DNA of 64,000 bases from Brassica napus (GCF_020379485.1 NC_063442.1:15808009-15872008), one strand, 5' to 3'. Counted from the stretch's first letter, positions 23,601 to 36,300 are shown. Numbers and translations are program-made. Notes: generated from the sequence alone by a model not told the origin.

Positions 23601-24486
23601 TTGCCACTTAATGAAGAATGTATTTTTGAAAATGTTCATTTAGTCGTGGTAGAGATAAAAAGTGGTCCTATAAAAATGGTAAAGATGAAAGTGTCCCATA
23701 ATATAACCCAAAATACCTAATTATAGAATTTTTTTCATAAAAATGTATATAAAATATTAAAATATTGCTTTTTACATTTCATCAAACCAAAATAAACAAG
23801 TTTTTTAATAAATAATGTGACACATAAGAATAGTTTTCTATTCTTTTTTTTGTCACAAACTCAAGTTAAAGAAACTTAATACCAAATTCATGAGAAACCA
23901 CAACCAAATTATTAATATATAACTAAAGTCTATATTTTAAAAATAGTTGAGAAAACAAACAATAAATATAAAATAACAAATTTGCAAGAACAATAACACA
24001 AATTTTAAAATGATTGCAAAACAATGAAAAACACAAAGCATAAATCAAAAATTATTGTATCCAATCAAAATAATAAAATCCATCAAACTTTCGTGTTCAA
24101 TGTGCGAAGAACTACTAGCATGTTAAATCAAATACATATGTTACTAACATCTTTAGAAATGAACACAATTACATGAAAAAGAAAAGATGAGAATACATAA
24201 TAAATTAAATAACGATACTTTAAGAACATACACATTACTACTATTTTATGTTTAGAGAAAAATTGTCAACTAAATCAAATGAGGAAGTTGTTTTCCGTTC
24301 ATCAAATATTCACAACATTAATAAATTACAATAATTAAAATGAGATAATATGAAAATAAATGGTTGTAAAAAATTAAAAGAAGTCATATTGATAACAATT
24401 GTCATACAACACAAGTAAAAATTAATACAAAACATATACCACTGCAATAAATAGCCGTTCCGCGCGTAGCGCGGACAAACCACTAG
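20605..24486 (+). mobile_element. Helitron, 3,882 bp, non-autonomous, with captured sequence
   Basis: The 5' end CCTATATTAATAAAGTTG (after A at 20604) is a one-base variant of the usual TCTATATTAATAAAG start. The 3' end has a perfect hairpin CCGCGC-GTA-GCGCGG at 24460-24474, then CTAG at 24483-24486 followed by T. The first 2 kb (20640-22550) has GC content and codon-like texture unlike the AT-rich remainder. It contains short exon-like pieces, for example a frame reading DLIQWKDLWNDPREQNHAA near 21840-21895, suggesting captured gene fragments that I cannot name. No Rep/helicase is encoded. Confidence 0.75.
23153..23706. mobile_element. MULE-type MITE nested in the Helitron
   Basis: The left end (GGAAAATTCCCACAAATACT) and the following 200 bp align with the reverse complement of the right end of the MITE at 28712-29130, sharing 'atgtttacactaaccactttt', 'ttagggttaact' and 'tttttggaat.tgaaattta'. 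The right end is degenerate near 'gaaagtgtcccataata'. The boundary is approximate. Confidence 0.6.
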
Positions 24487-24527
24487 TATACATCATATAA
24501 TCACAAACAAACAACAGAGAATCATAC

Positions 24528-24850
24528 TAGCTTAAGTCCCTAGCTTATATCCTCACAATGTCTCACATGAGGAATCAAGAATCCTCTCTGTCTATCGTCA
24601 CGATCAACCAAAAGGGACTTTCCCTATAAAGATTTGGTCTCCTTCACAGAAGAACATCTTGTCATGATCTCCATAATCATGCATGGACAAGGTGAAGATA
24701 AAGATGAGACAAAAAGTTTTATCTGTCGGCAACCACCTGATTCTTCAGCATATGTCTATAGCAACGAGAGGATTCTTGATTCAACGTATCAAACTGATCC
24801 ATTTTCAGCTAAAGAACAAACAAAAGGACATTGTTTCAACTAAGCAACCT
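24528..24850 (-). pseudogene. Second FUT (GT37) pseudogene remnant
   Basis: A collapsed fucosyltransferase gene. On the minus strand it reads DQFDTLNQESSRCYRHMLKN, then HLYLHLVH in a shifted frame, then GDHDKMFFCEGDQIFIGKVP. Next comes a large deletion, landing directly in the C-terminal IPHVRHCEDIS block and a stop at about 24530. It differs from the 9495-10740 copy at many positions, so it is a separate family member rather than a fragment of the same gene. Two FUT genes (FUT1 and FUT2) sit at the collinear Arabidopsis locus (from memory). Confidence 0.75.
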
Positions 24851-25276
24851 TGGCCTAAAAAGATACTCAACTTATTTTCTCAATACCCATTAATGTTTCC
24901 TTCAGTGAAACCTTTTGAGTATTTTTCTTGATGCAATAATATTAGAGAGTGGTTATTTTTTTAGTTCTGTTTTTTGGTGTCTTTCATCTCTATATACATG
25001 AGAAACTTATGACATTAAAAAAAAAAAACTCAAAACGAGAAATACATAGTACATTGCTTAATGGATTCTCTACCTCCCATCAACTAGATAGTAACTCCTA
25101 GTCATAGAACTAACTACAACGTCTAAAAAAACTCTTACAAGCCACTGAGACTAACATCTCCTTCTTGATCTTTGATGGGTCAGCTTTTGTATACCCAGTC
25201 TTCTTTCTTACTCGATGTGGATGAATATAGTTGAATAATCTGACACTAGACAGTTTCAAGACAAGAGATCGAACAA

Positions 25277-28200
25277 CTAGTTGTCTTTGTCGTCATCCTC
25301 ATCGTAGTTGAACGGTAATGGAACCGTCTTGAATGCTCTGTACTTCCCCACATTGTTCAAATGCTCATTCTCTAACCTGAAGAAGTTCCATATCCCACGG
25401 CGGATAATTTCTAGACTAGCTACAACAGCAACCATCGTCTGTTTATGCATAAAGGAGAAGTTGAAATCCAGCACGGTCTGCACCCACGCAAATCTAAGCA
25501 AGACGTTCAAGATCTGCACAGTTTTCTTTTTTTAGAACTAGAAAAATCAGTTTTGATCTATCAAGATGAGGGCTTATAAGTGCTCTTACCATGGCGATGA
25601 AGTATACTTTCTTTTGAGGGATAAGGAGTTTATCCCTGAGCCAACGGTTCTTAGAAGTCCTGTTGAGAAGACCCCAGTCTAAAACCAAGTCCCAGTAAGT
25701 ACAGAAAATGGCAGCAATAGCTGAGAAGATCCCAGCTAACATTCTCCAAACAAATTGATTATCCTTGTCCACACTGTAAGCTGTCCTTAAGCAGACAGCC
25801 ACTATTGTCAAGAAGTATTTTATGCCATTGTATCCTTGTTCTGCGTTTTTCTCTTCAAATAGACGTCTCAAGCACTGCACAAGTATTCAGCAAATGTTAT
25901 AATATGAATGAAACAACAGACAGCTAGATTTTTTTCTGAAGGTACCTGAAGGAGACGGCAGACATATGGGACGACAGCAACAATGAATAAGAAAGCATTA
26001 TAGGTGTCTGAGTCAGTGCAAGTGTTTTGTCTGAGTTTGTAATCTCCCCAACCGTAGTGACATATGTAAAACTGGACGCTTCTAAGAGCTTGCACCTGAC
26101 TTGTTAACTGATCTCCCAACAAGAAATCAGGTAAAGTTACCTGCATGAGGATAAATGCGAAAAATCAAGATTTAAGACAAGAGCCTTTTATCATCATCAG
26201 TGAGATCGTTTTAGTTTCTGTTCTACCTTGTAGAGAGGAGCAGCAAGGCAATGAAAGAGGCATGTGAGGAAGAACAAGCGACTCGAGCGGTAGAAGATGT
26301 TGAATGGTAAGACTAGAACTATAAACATAACCTAGATCACAAAGTAAACCATGTTAGCAATAACGTCATATATTCAAAAGCTGGTTCTTTAAAAAAATTG
26401 TATGGACTTACAATGAGGAGGATAAGAGGAAGAAGTTCGGTTAATGCTTTGTAATCATTAGTTTCGGGGTCAACCTCCATGTCAAGATTGGCAATAACAC
26501 AAAGAAGGGCTAGAACTCCAATGCTGAAGCCCACAAGTAGGACTTGTCTATAGCTAAGTTCTGTTCCTTGCTTGAACCCGAATATGAATGAATAATTCAC
26601 TCGATACCGCCTCCAATAGTAAATGTTTGCAGCATACATAAGTATGTGCAGCACAATGAACCCAAACAAGCTGCAATAACAACAAAGGAAGGAAGAGTGG
26701 ATTCAAACAAACAGTTTTCCACCTTAAAATGTTTGGTACAATTTAGTAGATATAGAGAGTAAGTAGTGATTACCTGTAAAGAGGGAACATGGTGTTCATG
26801 TACTTTTTGTGGCCATCCTCCTGCAATATGTTCCGGGTGCGTATGATGGCGAATAGAGCCACTACTAGAGAAAACATGCATCCACCCAAGAAACCTGAAA
26901 ACTGAGACCCAAATTTAGAAACTGACTAGCATAGGCTGAAGGAGACAACATAAAAAAAAAATTTGGTTCTGGAAATGTCTTAAATCTCGGTATATAGTTT
27001 TCCAAAAGAGGGAAAAGAAAAATCATTTTGAGGTAGTATAAATACGGATTTAAGAGGTTATTCCACAACAAATATACAAACCATATAAAAATGTTTTGAG
27101 GTAGTATAAAATATGATTGTACCTGTGGAGAATGTAATACGATGTCTCTCTCTTTGAGCTTGGGGTCTCAAGATATTCATTCCTTTTGTTCTGTTAGCAT
27201 TGGTGAAATGCTTAATGAATGTAGCTTCAACGCGCTCCATGAGTCTAATAACCTGTGACAGTGGAGTAGGAACAAGAAAAGATCAGCTAAAAGGAGAAAC
27301 ATAACAAGAATCAAAGGGAAGACATTCTTCTTTTTTTACCTCATCAGAGCCACCAAGGTAAGAGTTATCAATCATTTTCATGTAAGACTTTGTAGCATTC
27401 CTCGAAGTGACCTTATCATACTTCTTCAATATCTTGGAAAACGCCAACACATTCAAGAAGCTGTAGCTCTTGAGTAAGCGAAGCTTCTGGTAGAACTCGA
27501 CGAAGGCGCGTCTGAGCTTCTCCTCGACTCTTCTCAGGTTATCTCTGCTGAACTTGAGCTCCGGGTTCGAGGACTTTAGAACGTGTTTAATTGTGGAACG
27601 AGGTGTTTCTTTCGTATTGTTGATCTTGACACGGTCCAATACCTCGATGGAAGATGGTCTTACAGCGTTTAGTCTACTTATGTCCTCGAAAACGACTTTA
27701 TCTTCTTCTTTCTCCACATCATCTTCATCTTCGTCTTCGTCGGATTTACCAGCTTTACTTGATCCTCCTTCCTGTATTGCTTCTAAAGCTTGTGCTCCAA
27801 GTTTCACTGCAACCAAAACCGGCATTTGAAATAATCAAATTTCAATTTTGAGTGATTCGGTTTACAATGGTTCGATAAAACCGAATCAATCATTTATCAA
27901 ACCGAAGAAATAACCAGAGAGAGAGAAAAAAAATCATTTTAAATGAGATTTTTAACGTTAAAACTCCACAACTAAGTTTGTTTTGGGTAAAAATCCTCAA
28001 ACTAATTTTATAATTTTATTTAATGAATTAAACCCTACCGGATCATAATTATCATTATTACCGATAAATCTTTAGTAATTTTAACATTAACATTATATAT
28101 GTATAAATTAAAAATATAGGAGTTTCTACATTAAGTAAACATAGTTTAAGGGTTTTACCATTAAAAATCTAAAAAATCAATATTTATAATATTATATAAA

Positions 28201-31200
28201 AATTAGTAACTTTAATTTTCAAAATTAGCATTTTTAATTTTTTTTTGTAAATGTATGATTTTGATGTGTTTTTAACATCATTATATTTGTATAAATTAAA
28301 AATGTAAAACCCCAAAAAATATAATAAAAATTATCTAAAGATTTATTATTACATTTTTATTAGACAAGATATAATTTTTATTATATTTTCTTGTTTTTGA
28401 TATTTTTAATATTTTAGTAATTTTACTACAGGTAAATCTTTAGATAATTTTTATTATATTTTCTGGATTTTTTACATTTTTAATTTATACATATATAACG
28501 TTGATGTTAAAAACACATCAAACTCATATATTTACAAAAAAAAAAATAAACTTCTAATTTTGAAAATTTAAGTTATTAATTTTTAAATAATATTATAAAA
28601 TTTTGATTTTTAAAGATAAAACCTCTAAATTATGTTTACTTAATGTAGAAACCCTAAACTAAATATTTACTGGTAGTAATGATAATTATGACCTGATAAG
28701 GTTTAATTCATGGAGAAATTACATGTTTACCACTTTCATGCTACCACTTTTTATTTTTACCACCACTAAAATAAAAAAAAATAAAAAAATAAAAAAAAAA
28801 TTATTTTTATGTTTGCGAATTTTTTTATAATTTTTTTCGATTTTTTTTTTAATTTTTTTTCAAATTTCTTTTTGAAAATCGAAAATTATGTTTGAAACAA
28901 TTTTTTTTAAAAAAAATTATATTTTTTAAATATTTATTTATATTTTTATTAGAATCCTAAATTTCATATTCCAAAAATCCTACCCCACCTCTCAACTCTA
29001 AACCCTAAGTCTAGATTAATTAACTCTAAGGGTATAAGTGTCTTTTACTCTTCATTAAAAGTGAATATAAAAGTGGTTAGTGTAAACATGAAAAATGGTA
29101 CTATGAATATGATATTTGTGGCAATTTCTCTCAATTCATTAAATAAAGTTAGTTTGGAGAGGTTTTACAATACTTAGTTTGAAGGTTTTTTACCCAAAAC
29201 AAAAGGTTTTAAGTTTTAAACGTTTAAAATCCTTTTAAACAATGTTTTTAAACCCGACCCGGACACTGAACCGAACGACTTACCGGGTTGCTAGGTCATT
29301 GATTCGACCACGGATGAACTGCAGATTGATAAATGAATTAATTTTATTATATAATAATATATTAGCTATGTAAATAAAAATACAGAAACTAAAGTTTAAT
29401 ATTTTATAAATATTTTTAAAACATAAAATAATAGTTTGGATATGTATATATTTTATGTTTGAAAACATTTAGAAAATACTTAACTTTAGTTTTTATATTT
29501 TTATTTTTATTTGACATACAAAATATCAAAAAAAATAGTTTAGACTATTTAAAATTTTCCCTAACAACGTAAGAGTTATGACATCTAAAATAAATCCAAA
29601 CATAAAATTTATAAATATTTAAATATTTAAATGCCTAATGTGAATAATAAATTAAACTACAAATACAAAATAAACCAAAAGTAAAAGATCATTGTAATAA
29701 ATTATCAATAACAGAAATAAACTAACACCAAATCACATCAATTAATTTTGGTTCTCTCTACCATCGTTCATTTTATTTTCTTTAGAGCATCTCTAACCCA
29801 CCTCTATTTCTACCTCTATAATAGCATTTAGAGGCAAAACCACTCCAACCCATCTCTATTTTTGCCTCTAAAATAGAGATTGCTATTTTCTCCTCTATTT
29901 ATAGAGGAAGAAATAACATTCCTCTATATTTTGCTCTATATGTAGAGATCTCTATTTTAGAGAAATACATTGGAGTAAAACCCACCTCTATTATAGAATT
30001 CCTCTATTTTAGAGGTAAAAATAGAGAAATACATTGGAGATGGTCTTATGTGGCATAGTAAAATCTTCGTCAAAATCTAAAAAAACACAAATATAAAACT
30101 GAAAAGAAAAAACATAACTTTTTTTTGTCAGTACCTAACTTCTTAATTGAAAACTTAGAAAATAAAACATAATCTAAAAACATAATTAAAAACTAAAAAA
30201 AAAGTAAAAAATTATTTATTGGTTCGACCGATGGTTCAACCGGTACCGGGTTCCGGGTTTTACCGGATTTTTTGCGGGTTTCTGAAAAACCCAAACTAAA
30301 TTTTTTTTTAGGTCACCAGATTTACCGGTTCAACCGTGGGTCCGGGTCGAATTTTAAAACACTGCCTTTGTGTCACTGTCAGATAAATCCGGAAGCAATC
30401 ATCAATTTAACAGCTGTCGCTAGTCGGTTCAACAAAAAGATGTCAATTTAGAAATTTGGCAGGGGTCACGGTTCTATAAACCCGAGAATCAAACCGGTGA
30501 GAATGCACAGGCACGGACTCAACTCACTAAGTTAGGTAATTCGACATAAATTCGAAATAATCAAGGTTAAATAATATTACTCGGTACATAACAATTCTAC
30601 ATAGCCGAAATTTATAATCAATATAACCAGAAAAAAAAAATCAATTTCAATCCATCCGGTGTTACGGTCCGTGAAAATCGGAATCAATTATCAAGCTATC
30701 ACTTTCAATTTAGTGACTCGGTACAGCTACGGTTCGATAAAACTGATTAGATTGCACATCGCCGACTCACTAAGTTAGGTTACTTACTGGATCTAGCACC
30801 GGCGGGAGTAGAAGCTGCGACGGCGGCGGCGGAAATATCGACATTAGAAGCTAAACGAGTCATCTCCACCGTCCGCTCCTCCCACGGCCAACCATCAGGA
30901 TGCTCCACTTTCACCCTAAACGCGATCAGCGCATCCATCTGTTTGTTAAGCATCACAGCTTCTTTCATCACTTCTTCAACTTTCTCTTTATAAAACTTCT
31001 CCACTTTGTTGAACTCGTCATCTAACCGCCGGAAAAACACCGTCTCGTACTCTCCTCCTTCCTCCGCCGCCATCAGAAACGTCGTCTCGTATCCGTGACT
31101 CGCCGAGTGGACCAGAATCGGCGCCGATTTTATTCCTTCCTCGATGTCGTCGTCTGAATCTGAAAATGGACCGATCTGTGCACCACCGTGGCCGTGGGGA

Positions 31201-31412
31201 TGTCTCTTTCTCCCCGACTTTGCCAGTAAGCCGCTGAATGTTCGGTAAATAGTCAGTTTCCGGTGGAGATGATGGCCGTGACCGTGGGGAGGATTGTTTT
31301 TGCGTTTGAATTTGACGATCTCTTTTAATAGAGATTTGAGATGATTGTAGTCCATGTAAGCTTCGTGCCACTCCGGCACCATCTGCGACGAAAATTCTTT
31401 CCCGAACTTCAT
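25277..31412 (-). CDS. PHO1: PHO1-like SPX-EXS phosphate exporter homologue, copy A, 807 aa
   Basis: A member of the PHO1 family, which exports inorganic phosphate and whose SPX domain senses inositol pyrophosphates (Golgi/endomembrane or plasma membrane). Nine exons join in frame: 31412-30788, 27806-27340, 27252-27123, 26894-26774, 26670-26412, 26331-26227, 26140-25946, 25874-25590, 25513-25277. The SPX domain runs from [10 protein letters not shown] to about residue 345. It is split by an acidic insert ([16 protein letters not shown], about 229-244) and includes the basic ligand helix [21 protein letters not shown]. Membrane segments follow ([62 protein letters not shown]). The EXS domain spans about 600-790 ([30 protein letters not shown] region, [16 protein letters not shown]). 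The start is the first ATG and is conserved in copy B. Intron 1 (3 kb) is packed with transposons. It belongs to the PHO1;H2/H5/H6 group by position; which one is unsettled. Confidence 0.92.
27945..29232. mobile_element. Foldback element with ~400-bp inverted arms in intron 1 of PHO1-like copy A
   Basis: The left arm (27945-28340) and right arm (about 28430-29232, excluding a nested MITE) are reverse complements with scattered mismatches. For example 'tgttttgggtaaaaatcctcaaactaa' near 27978 pairs with the complement of 29159-29205, and 'ttgatgtgtttttaacatca' near 28261 pairs near 28505. The ends GAGATTTTTAACG and GGATTTTAAACG are TIR-like. Flanks 27937-27944 (TTTTAAAT) and 29233-29240 (TTTTAAAC) suggest a short target duplication. 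Confidence 0.75.
28712..29130. mobile_element. MULE-type MITE, 419 bp, nested in the foldback arm
   Basis: The ends GGAGAAATTACATG and (complement) GAGAAATTGCCAC are inverted. TTAATTCAT (28703-28711) and TCAATTCAT (29131-29139) form a 9-bp target duplication with one mismatch. Removing the element restores the arm sequence, because the opposite arm shows the uninterrupted site at about 28015-28035. Same family as the MITE at 23153. Confidence 0.8.
29240..30364. mobile_element. hAT-like TIR element, ~1.1 kb, in intron 1
   Basis: The left terminus CAATGTTTTTAAACCCG and following CGACCCGGACACT match the complement of the right terminus (CAGTGTTTTAAAATTCG, then ACCCGGACCCA) over about 28 bp. Both subterminal regions are rich in 'accggttcaacc'. 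The 8-bp flanks do not match well, so the superfamily is tentative. The Harbinger-like MITE at 29785-30045 lies inside it. Confidence 0.55.
29785..30045. mobile_element. PIF/Harbinger-type MITE, 261 bp
   Basis: The left end GAGCATCTCTAACCC pairs with the right-end complement GACCATCTCCAATG. Flanking TTA trinucleotides at 29782-29784 and 30046-30048 are the 3-bp target duplication typical of PIF/Harbinger. The interior is built from repeated 'cctctatttttagagg' palindromes. Confidence 0.75.
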
Positions 31413-31489
31413 TATTTCTTGTCTCAAATCTAAGCTTTTGGTTTTTTTTGGTTGTTTATGTGTCTGAAGAGTGGTTAAGAAGACAGGAG

Positions 31490-31497
31490 TACTTATA
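31490..31497 (-). promoter_or_regulatory. Candidate TATA box of PHO1-like copy A
   Basis: Reads TATAAGTA on the minus strand, 78 bp upstream of the ATG. The equivalent place in copy B (about 57172-57182) reads TATTTAATA. The LINE insertion begins about 110 bp further upstream. Confidence 0.35.
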
Positions 31498-31891
31498 GGG
31501 ATGTGTTAATCAGTGACAGGTCGCAGTATCTATGTGTCATTATATATTGATTTGAATTAAAATGGCAATGTGTATCAATTTTTGATATGGTTGAAAGTTG
31601 TTGAAATGGAATTTTGAAAATAAAAAAAAGGCGATTTCTCTCTCGTTTAGATTCCCAAGAATTGGGCAAGTGGCTGGGACCCTTTTCCCGTTTGTATCCT
31701 ATCCGTTAGTTTTACAGATAATACCTTTGGGTTTCAATCTCAGACGTTTATTCTAGGGTTCTTATCCAGAAAAAAGAGAGATCTTCAGAACATCAGTTCG
31801 TGAAATCTGCAGTGGGTGAAATCTTCGTTGCGAGTGAGTGAGGAAGTGGGGTAGAAAGTAGTAGTGTTATTGGTTGGAATCAATTGGAAGT

Positions 31892-33337
31892 ATGGCAGAG
31901 AATTTAGATAGAGCTCTAACAGAGATGTAGTTGGAGGAAGATGATGAGCCGTATGTTCTCCCAGATAGACCGGAGTATTATTCTACAGAGAGAAACTACT
32001 TGAGTCTAATTGGAAGATTGCTAAATCCTCGATGTCAGAAGATGACTGATCTCATTTTGGATATGCCTAGAAAATGGCAGTTATATGATAGAGTTAGAGG
32101 AGTAGCTCTATCCAAAGATAGATTTCAGTTCATTTTCAAATATGAAAGGGATCTGTTGGATGTATTACACCGTGGACCTCATACCAGTAATATGTGGTCT
32201 ATAGTGCTCGAGAGATGGGTGGAGAGGCCTCCGGCAGACTATCTGAAGTTTCTATATGTATGGGTTCAGATGAGGAATATTCCAGTGAATCACTACACTC
32301 CGGAAGCCATACATGACTTAGGCAAGTTTGCAGGTGAGGTGGTGGAAGTTCCTTTCGATCCGGAGAAGGCTCAGACAAAGGATTATGTGCGGGTACTTGT
32401 GAAATTTGATGTATCAAGACCGCTGAGAAGAGCTAAGAAAGTGACGATTCCGGGCGGTGAAGAAGTTAATATTCTATATGATTATGAAAGGCTTCAAAAG
32501 AGATGTTATACTTGTCAAAGACTTACTCATGAACAAGAGGTGTGTCCTTTTGGTAGTCTGTCGACTCTCAAGGGTGTTGGAAGAGATCGTGAGGCGTTGG
32601 GAAACAGTAAGATTGAGGTGGTTCCATCGATGGATATCAATGATCCCTTATTCGGCTTAGTGCCTTATAAGCTCATGGGTATTGATAACCTTTCCGGAAA
32701 ACCTAAGATAGCTGAAGAAGTCTTGGATAACATGAGGATCTATATCAGATCAGCTGATGGGTCAGAGAAAATGGCGAGGGAAGAACGAGTGAAGAAGTCT
32801 CTTAAGGAGTTGGAAGATGATTCCTTGGGTCAAAAAACTTTTTTGAGATTAGAGTCTCCTCCAATTTTATCAAACTTTCTCGATAAAGGGAAGGGAGTGG
32901 TCTTTGATTTCAATGCCAAAGATGATCGAATTCAACCCTCAGAAAAACTTATGGCTAGTGCTATTAAGACGGGAACTAGAGTGCTTAATTCAGGAAAAGT
33001 TCTCAGTCAGATGGAGCGCAAAGAGGAGCCTGCGGAGTCTGTTCAGTCGGTTTTTATTCAGGAGGGTTCAACGGGTTATAGTATTGGTTTCAATGAAACT
33101 AGTGCTTCCGGGACCACCCTGAAGAAGACATACAAAAGGAGACGCCCTGGCACTTTTACTAGAAAAGCTAATGGGAAAGGAATTGCGAAAGGATCAACCA
33201 AACCAGGGAAAAATGTGGGAGAAGGGATGATTTCAGAAACAAAGAGGAAGGCAGATGATGATGTCGAGCCATCTCAAAGCTCTGCAAGGTTTAAGAAACC
33301 ATTGGTGGTCCCAATTGAGGGACCGCCCAATATCTGA
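31892..33337 (+). pseudogene. LINE ORF1 (DUF4283/zinc-knuckle gag-like), early stop codon
   Basis: This is the RNA-binding ORF1 of the LINE. From the natural ATG at 31892 it reads MAENLDRALTEM, then TAG at 31928-31930. The same frame continues without further stops to TGA at 33335-33337. The DUF4283-type domain spans about residues 25-190 (ERNYLSLIGRLLNPRCQ, YLKFLYVWVQMRNIPVNHYT), followed by a CCHC knuckle CYTCQRLTHEQEVC and a long basic tail (KKTYKRRRPGTFTRKANGKG). After the stop the next in-frame ATG is inside the domain (RCQKMTDL), so full-length ORF1 would need readthrough or non-AUG initiation. Confidence 0.85.
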
Positions 33338-36300
33338 ATGGCTATCTTGAGTTGGAATTGCCAGGGATTGGGCCGTGCACAAGATCTGGTGATTCCAAGG
33401 TTGCGGGAGATGAGAAAAGAGCATTTCCCGGATATTTTATTTCTAATGGAAACTAAGCAAGGTAGAGATGAGTTGGTGGATCTGCAGGAATGGTTAGGAT
33501 ATGATAGGGTAATGACAGTGAATCCGAATGGTTTCAGTGGTGGTTTGGCTCTTTTGTGGAAAAGTAGTGTAAATATTTCCTTCAAGTATGTGGATAAACA
33601 CTTGGTAGATTTCGCTGTACAGATGGGGAATGAATCGTTTTATATATCTTGTATATATGGAGAGCCAATCAAGAAAAACAGACCGAAGTTATGGGAGAGA
33701 CTTTCTCGAATTGGAGCTCATAGAAAAGAAGCGTGGTGCATGTTAGGAGACTTCAATGATATAAGGAATAATGATGAGAAAATTGGAGGGCCGAGACGCA
33801 GTGAGAAATCTTTTCAACCCTTCAACGACATGATATCTGTGTGTGAAATGGTGGAACTTCAATCATCAGGAAACAACCTAACTTGGGGAGGTTTGAGATG
33901 GCTGAAGTGGATTCAGAGTAGATTGGATAGGTGCTTTGGAAACAAGAAATGGATGAATCTATTTCCGGCATCGAATCAGATCTTCTTGGATAAAAGAGGC
34001 TCTGACCATAGGCCAGTTCTTGTTAAGCTACTCGCCTCTGCTGACTTGTATAGGGGTAGCTTCAAGTTTGATGGAAGGTTTCTAAACAAACCAGGGGTGA
34101 AGGAGGAAATCAAAAAGGCATGGCTTACAAACCATGCCTTTTTTGGTGCGACAGTTTCAGATAAATTGAAGAGTTGTCGCAAATCTCTGAGTAGGTGGAA
34201 GAAGAAAGTGAGTATGAACTCCAGGGATAAGTTAACGCAACTTCAAATAGCGTTGGAAGCAGAGCAGTCTAAAAGCTTTCCTTCTGGAGTAAGGGTTAAC
34301 GTTCTTAAATCTGAGTTGGTCAATGCCTATAAAGAGGAAGAAAAGTATTGGCGTCAGAAGTGTAAAGATAAATGGGCCACAAAGGGAGATCTCAACACAA
34401 GATACTATCACGCATCCGTCAAAGCTAGTAGAGCAAGAAAGAGAATTGACAAGCTGCTGGATGAGAAAGGTCAGATGCAATTCTCAGAGGCAGCAAAGGC
34501 ACAAGTAGCAACAGATTACTTCAATAGACTATTCAAAGCGGAGAGTGATGGCAATTTTGATCAACTCTTTGAAGGGTATGTTGGAAAGGTCTCTACCGCG
34601 ATGAACGAAATGCTGACAAGAGAAGTTTCGAATGAAGAAGTAAGGGACGCGGTGTTTGCGATTAACCCAGCCAGCGCTCCAGGTCCTGATGGTATGTCGG
34701 GCTTATTCTTTCAAAAATATTGGACAATCATAGGCAATCAAGTCACTGAAGAAGTGATGAATTTCTTTGTGCATGGAACCTTTCCAAGAGAATGGAACTA
34801 TACACATTTGTGCTTGTTGCCTAAGGTGATAGATCCGATCCTCATGTCTGATCTGCGCCCCATCAGTCTGTGCTCTGTCCTTTACAAAATTATATCAAAG
34901 ATTATGGTAAGAAGGATGAAACCACTACTCCCAGATCTGGTTTCCCCTACTCAATCTGCGTTCGTTGAAGAAAGGTTGATTACAGATAACATCTTGATTG
35001 CTCACGAGATGGTACACGCATTGAGGACAAATGAGAAGATTGCCTCGCAGTTTATGGCCATAAAGTCAGACATGTCTAAGGCTTACGACAGAGTAGAATG
35101 GAGTTACTTGCGAGCTCTCCTCAGGGCAATGGGGTTTGTGGAGACGTGGATTGATAGAGTGATGTTCTGCGTTTCCTCGGTCACTTTCTCGACTTTGATC
35201 AATAATCAGGCGTTTGGATGTATCAGACCAGAGAGAGGGCTTAGACAAGGCGATCCTTTATCGCCGTTTCTCTTCATTCTATGTACGGAAGGTTTGATTC
35301 ATATGATGGAGATGGCGGTGAGGGATGAGAAGATCCATGGTATCAGGTTTACTGATGAAGGGCCAATGATTCATCACTTGCTCTTTGCAGATGATAGCCT
35401 GCTGATTTGCAGAGCGGAGGTAGTACAAGCTGAAGAGCTGATGAGAATTCTAAAGCTGTATGAAAGAGCTACAGGTCAGCAAGTTAGCATTGCCAAATCG
35501 GCTATCACCTTTGGAGCTAAAGTTCCGGAAAGCATAAAAGAAACCATAAGAGGGGTCACTGGTATACAAAAGGAAGGAGGGTCAGGGTCCTATTTGGGGT
35601 TACCGGAATGTTTCAGTGGATCAAAGACTGAGATGTTGGCGTATATATATGATAAACTCAAGGATCGTCTATCGGGGTGGTTCATCAAACAATTATCTTT
35701 GGGTGGTAAGGAGATCTTGATCAAGGCAGTGGCAATGGCGATGCCTATCTATGCCATGTCGTGTTTCAAATTGACCAAGACTTCGTGTGAGAACCTGACT
35801 AAAGCGATGGCTGATTTTTGGTGGAATGCGCTTGAGCATAAGAGGAAGATGCATTGGCTAAGTTGGTCAAAATTATCTCTTGCAAAAGACCAGGGAGGAT
35901 TGGGGTTTAAGGATCTTCAAAGCTTCAATCAAGCTCTATTGGCAAAGCAAGCGTGGCGTATTCTTAATGATCCAGACTCGTTGTTTGCGAGAGTCTTTAA
36001 GAGCCGATATTTTCCTAACAAGCAATTTTTAGATGCTAAAAATGGTTCTCGACCGTCCTACGCGTGGCGTAGCATTCAATTTGGAAAGGAGTTATTGGTT
36101 CTGGGGTTGAAGAAAAAGATTGGAAATGGTAAGTCAGTGGCTGTGTGGGTTGATGCGTGGATTGAAGGAGATGTGCTAAGGAGACCGTTAATGAAGAACA
36201 TATTTGTAGATCTTATGTTGAGTGTTGATAAGCTGATCGATCAAAACAACAGGTGTTGGAATCTTAATACTCTACATGATCTATTCTATGAGGAAGATGT

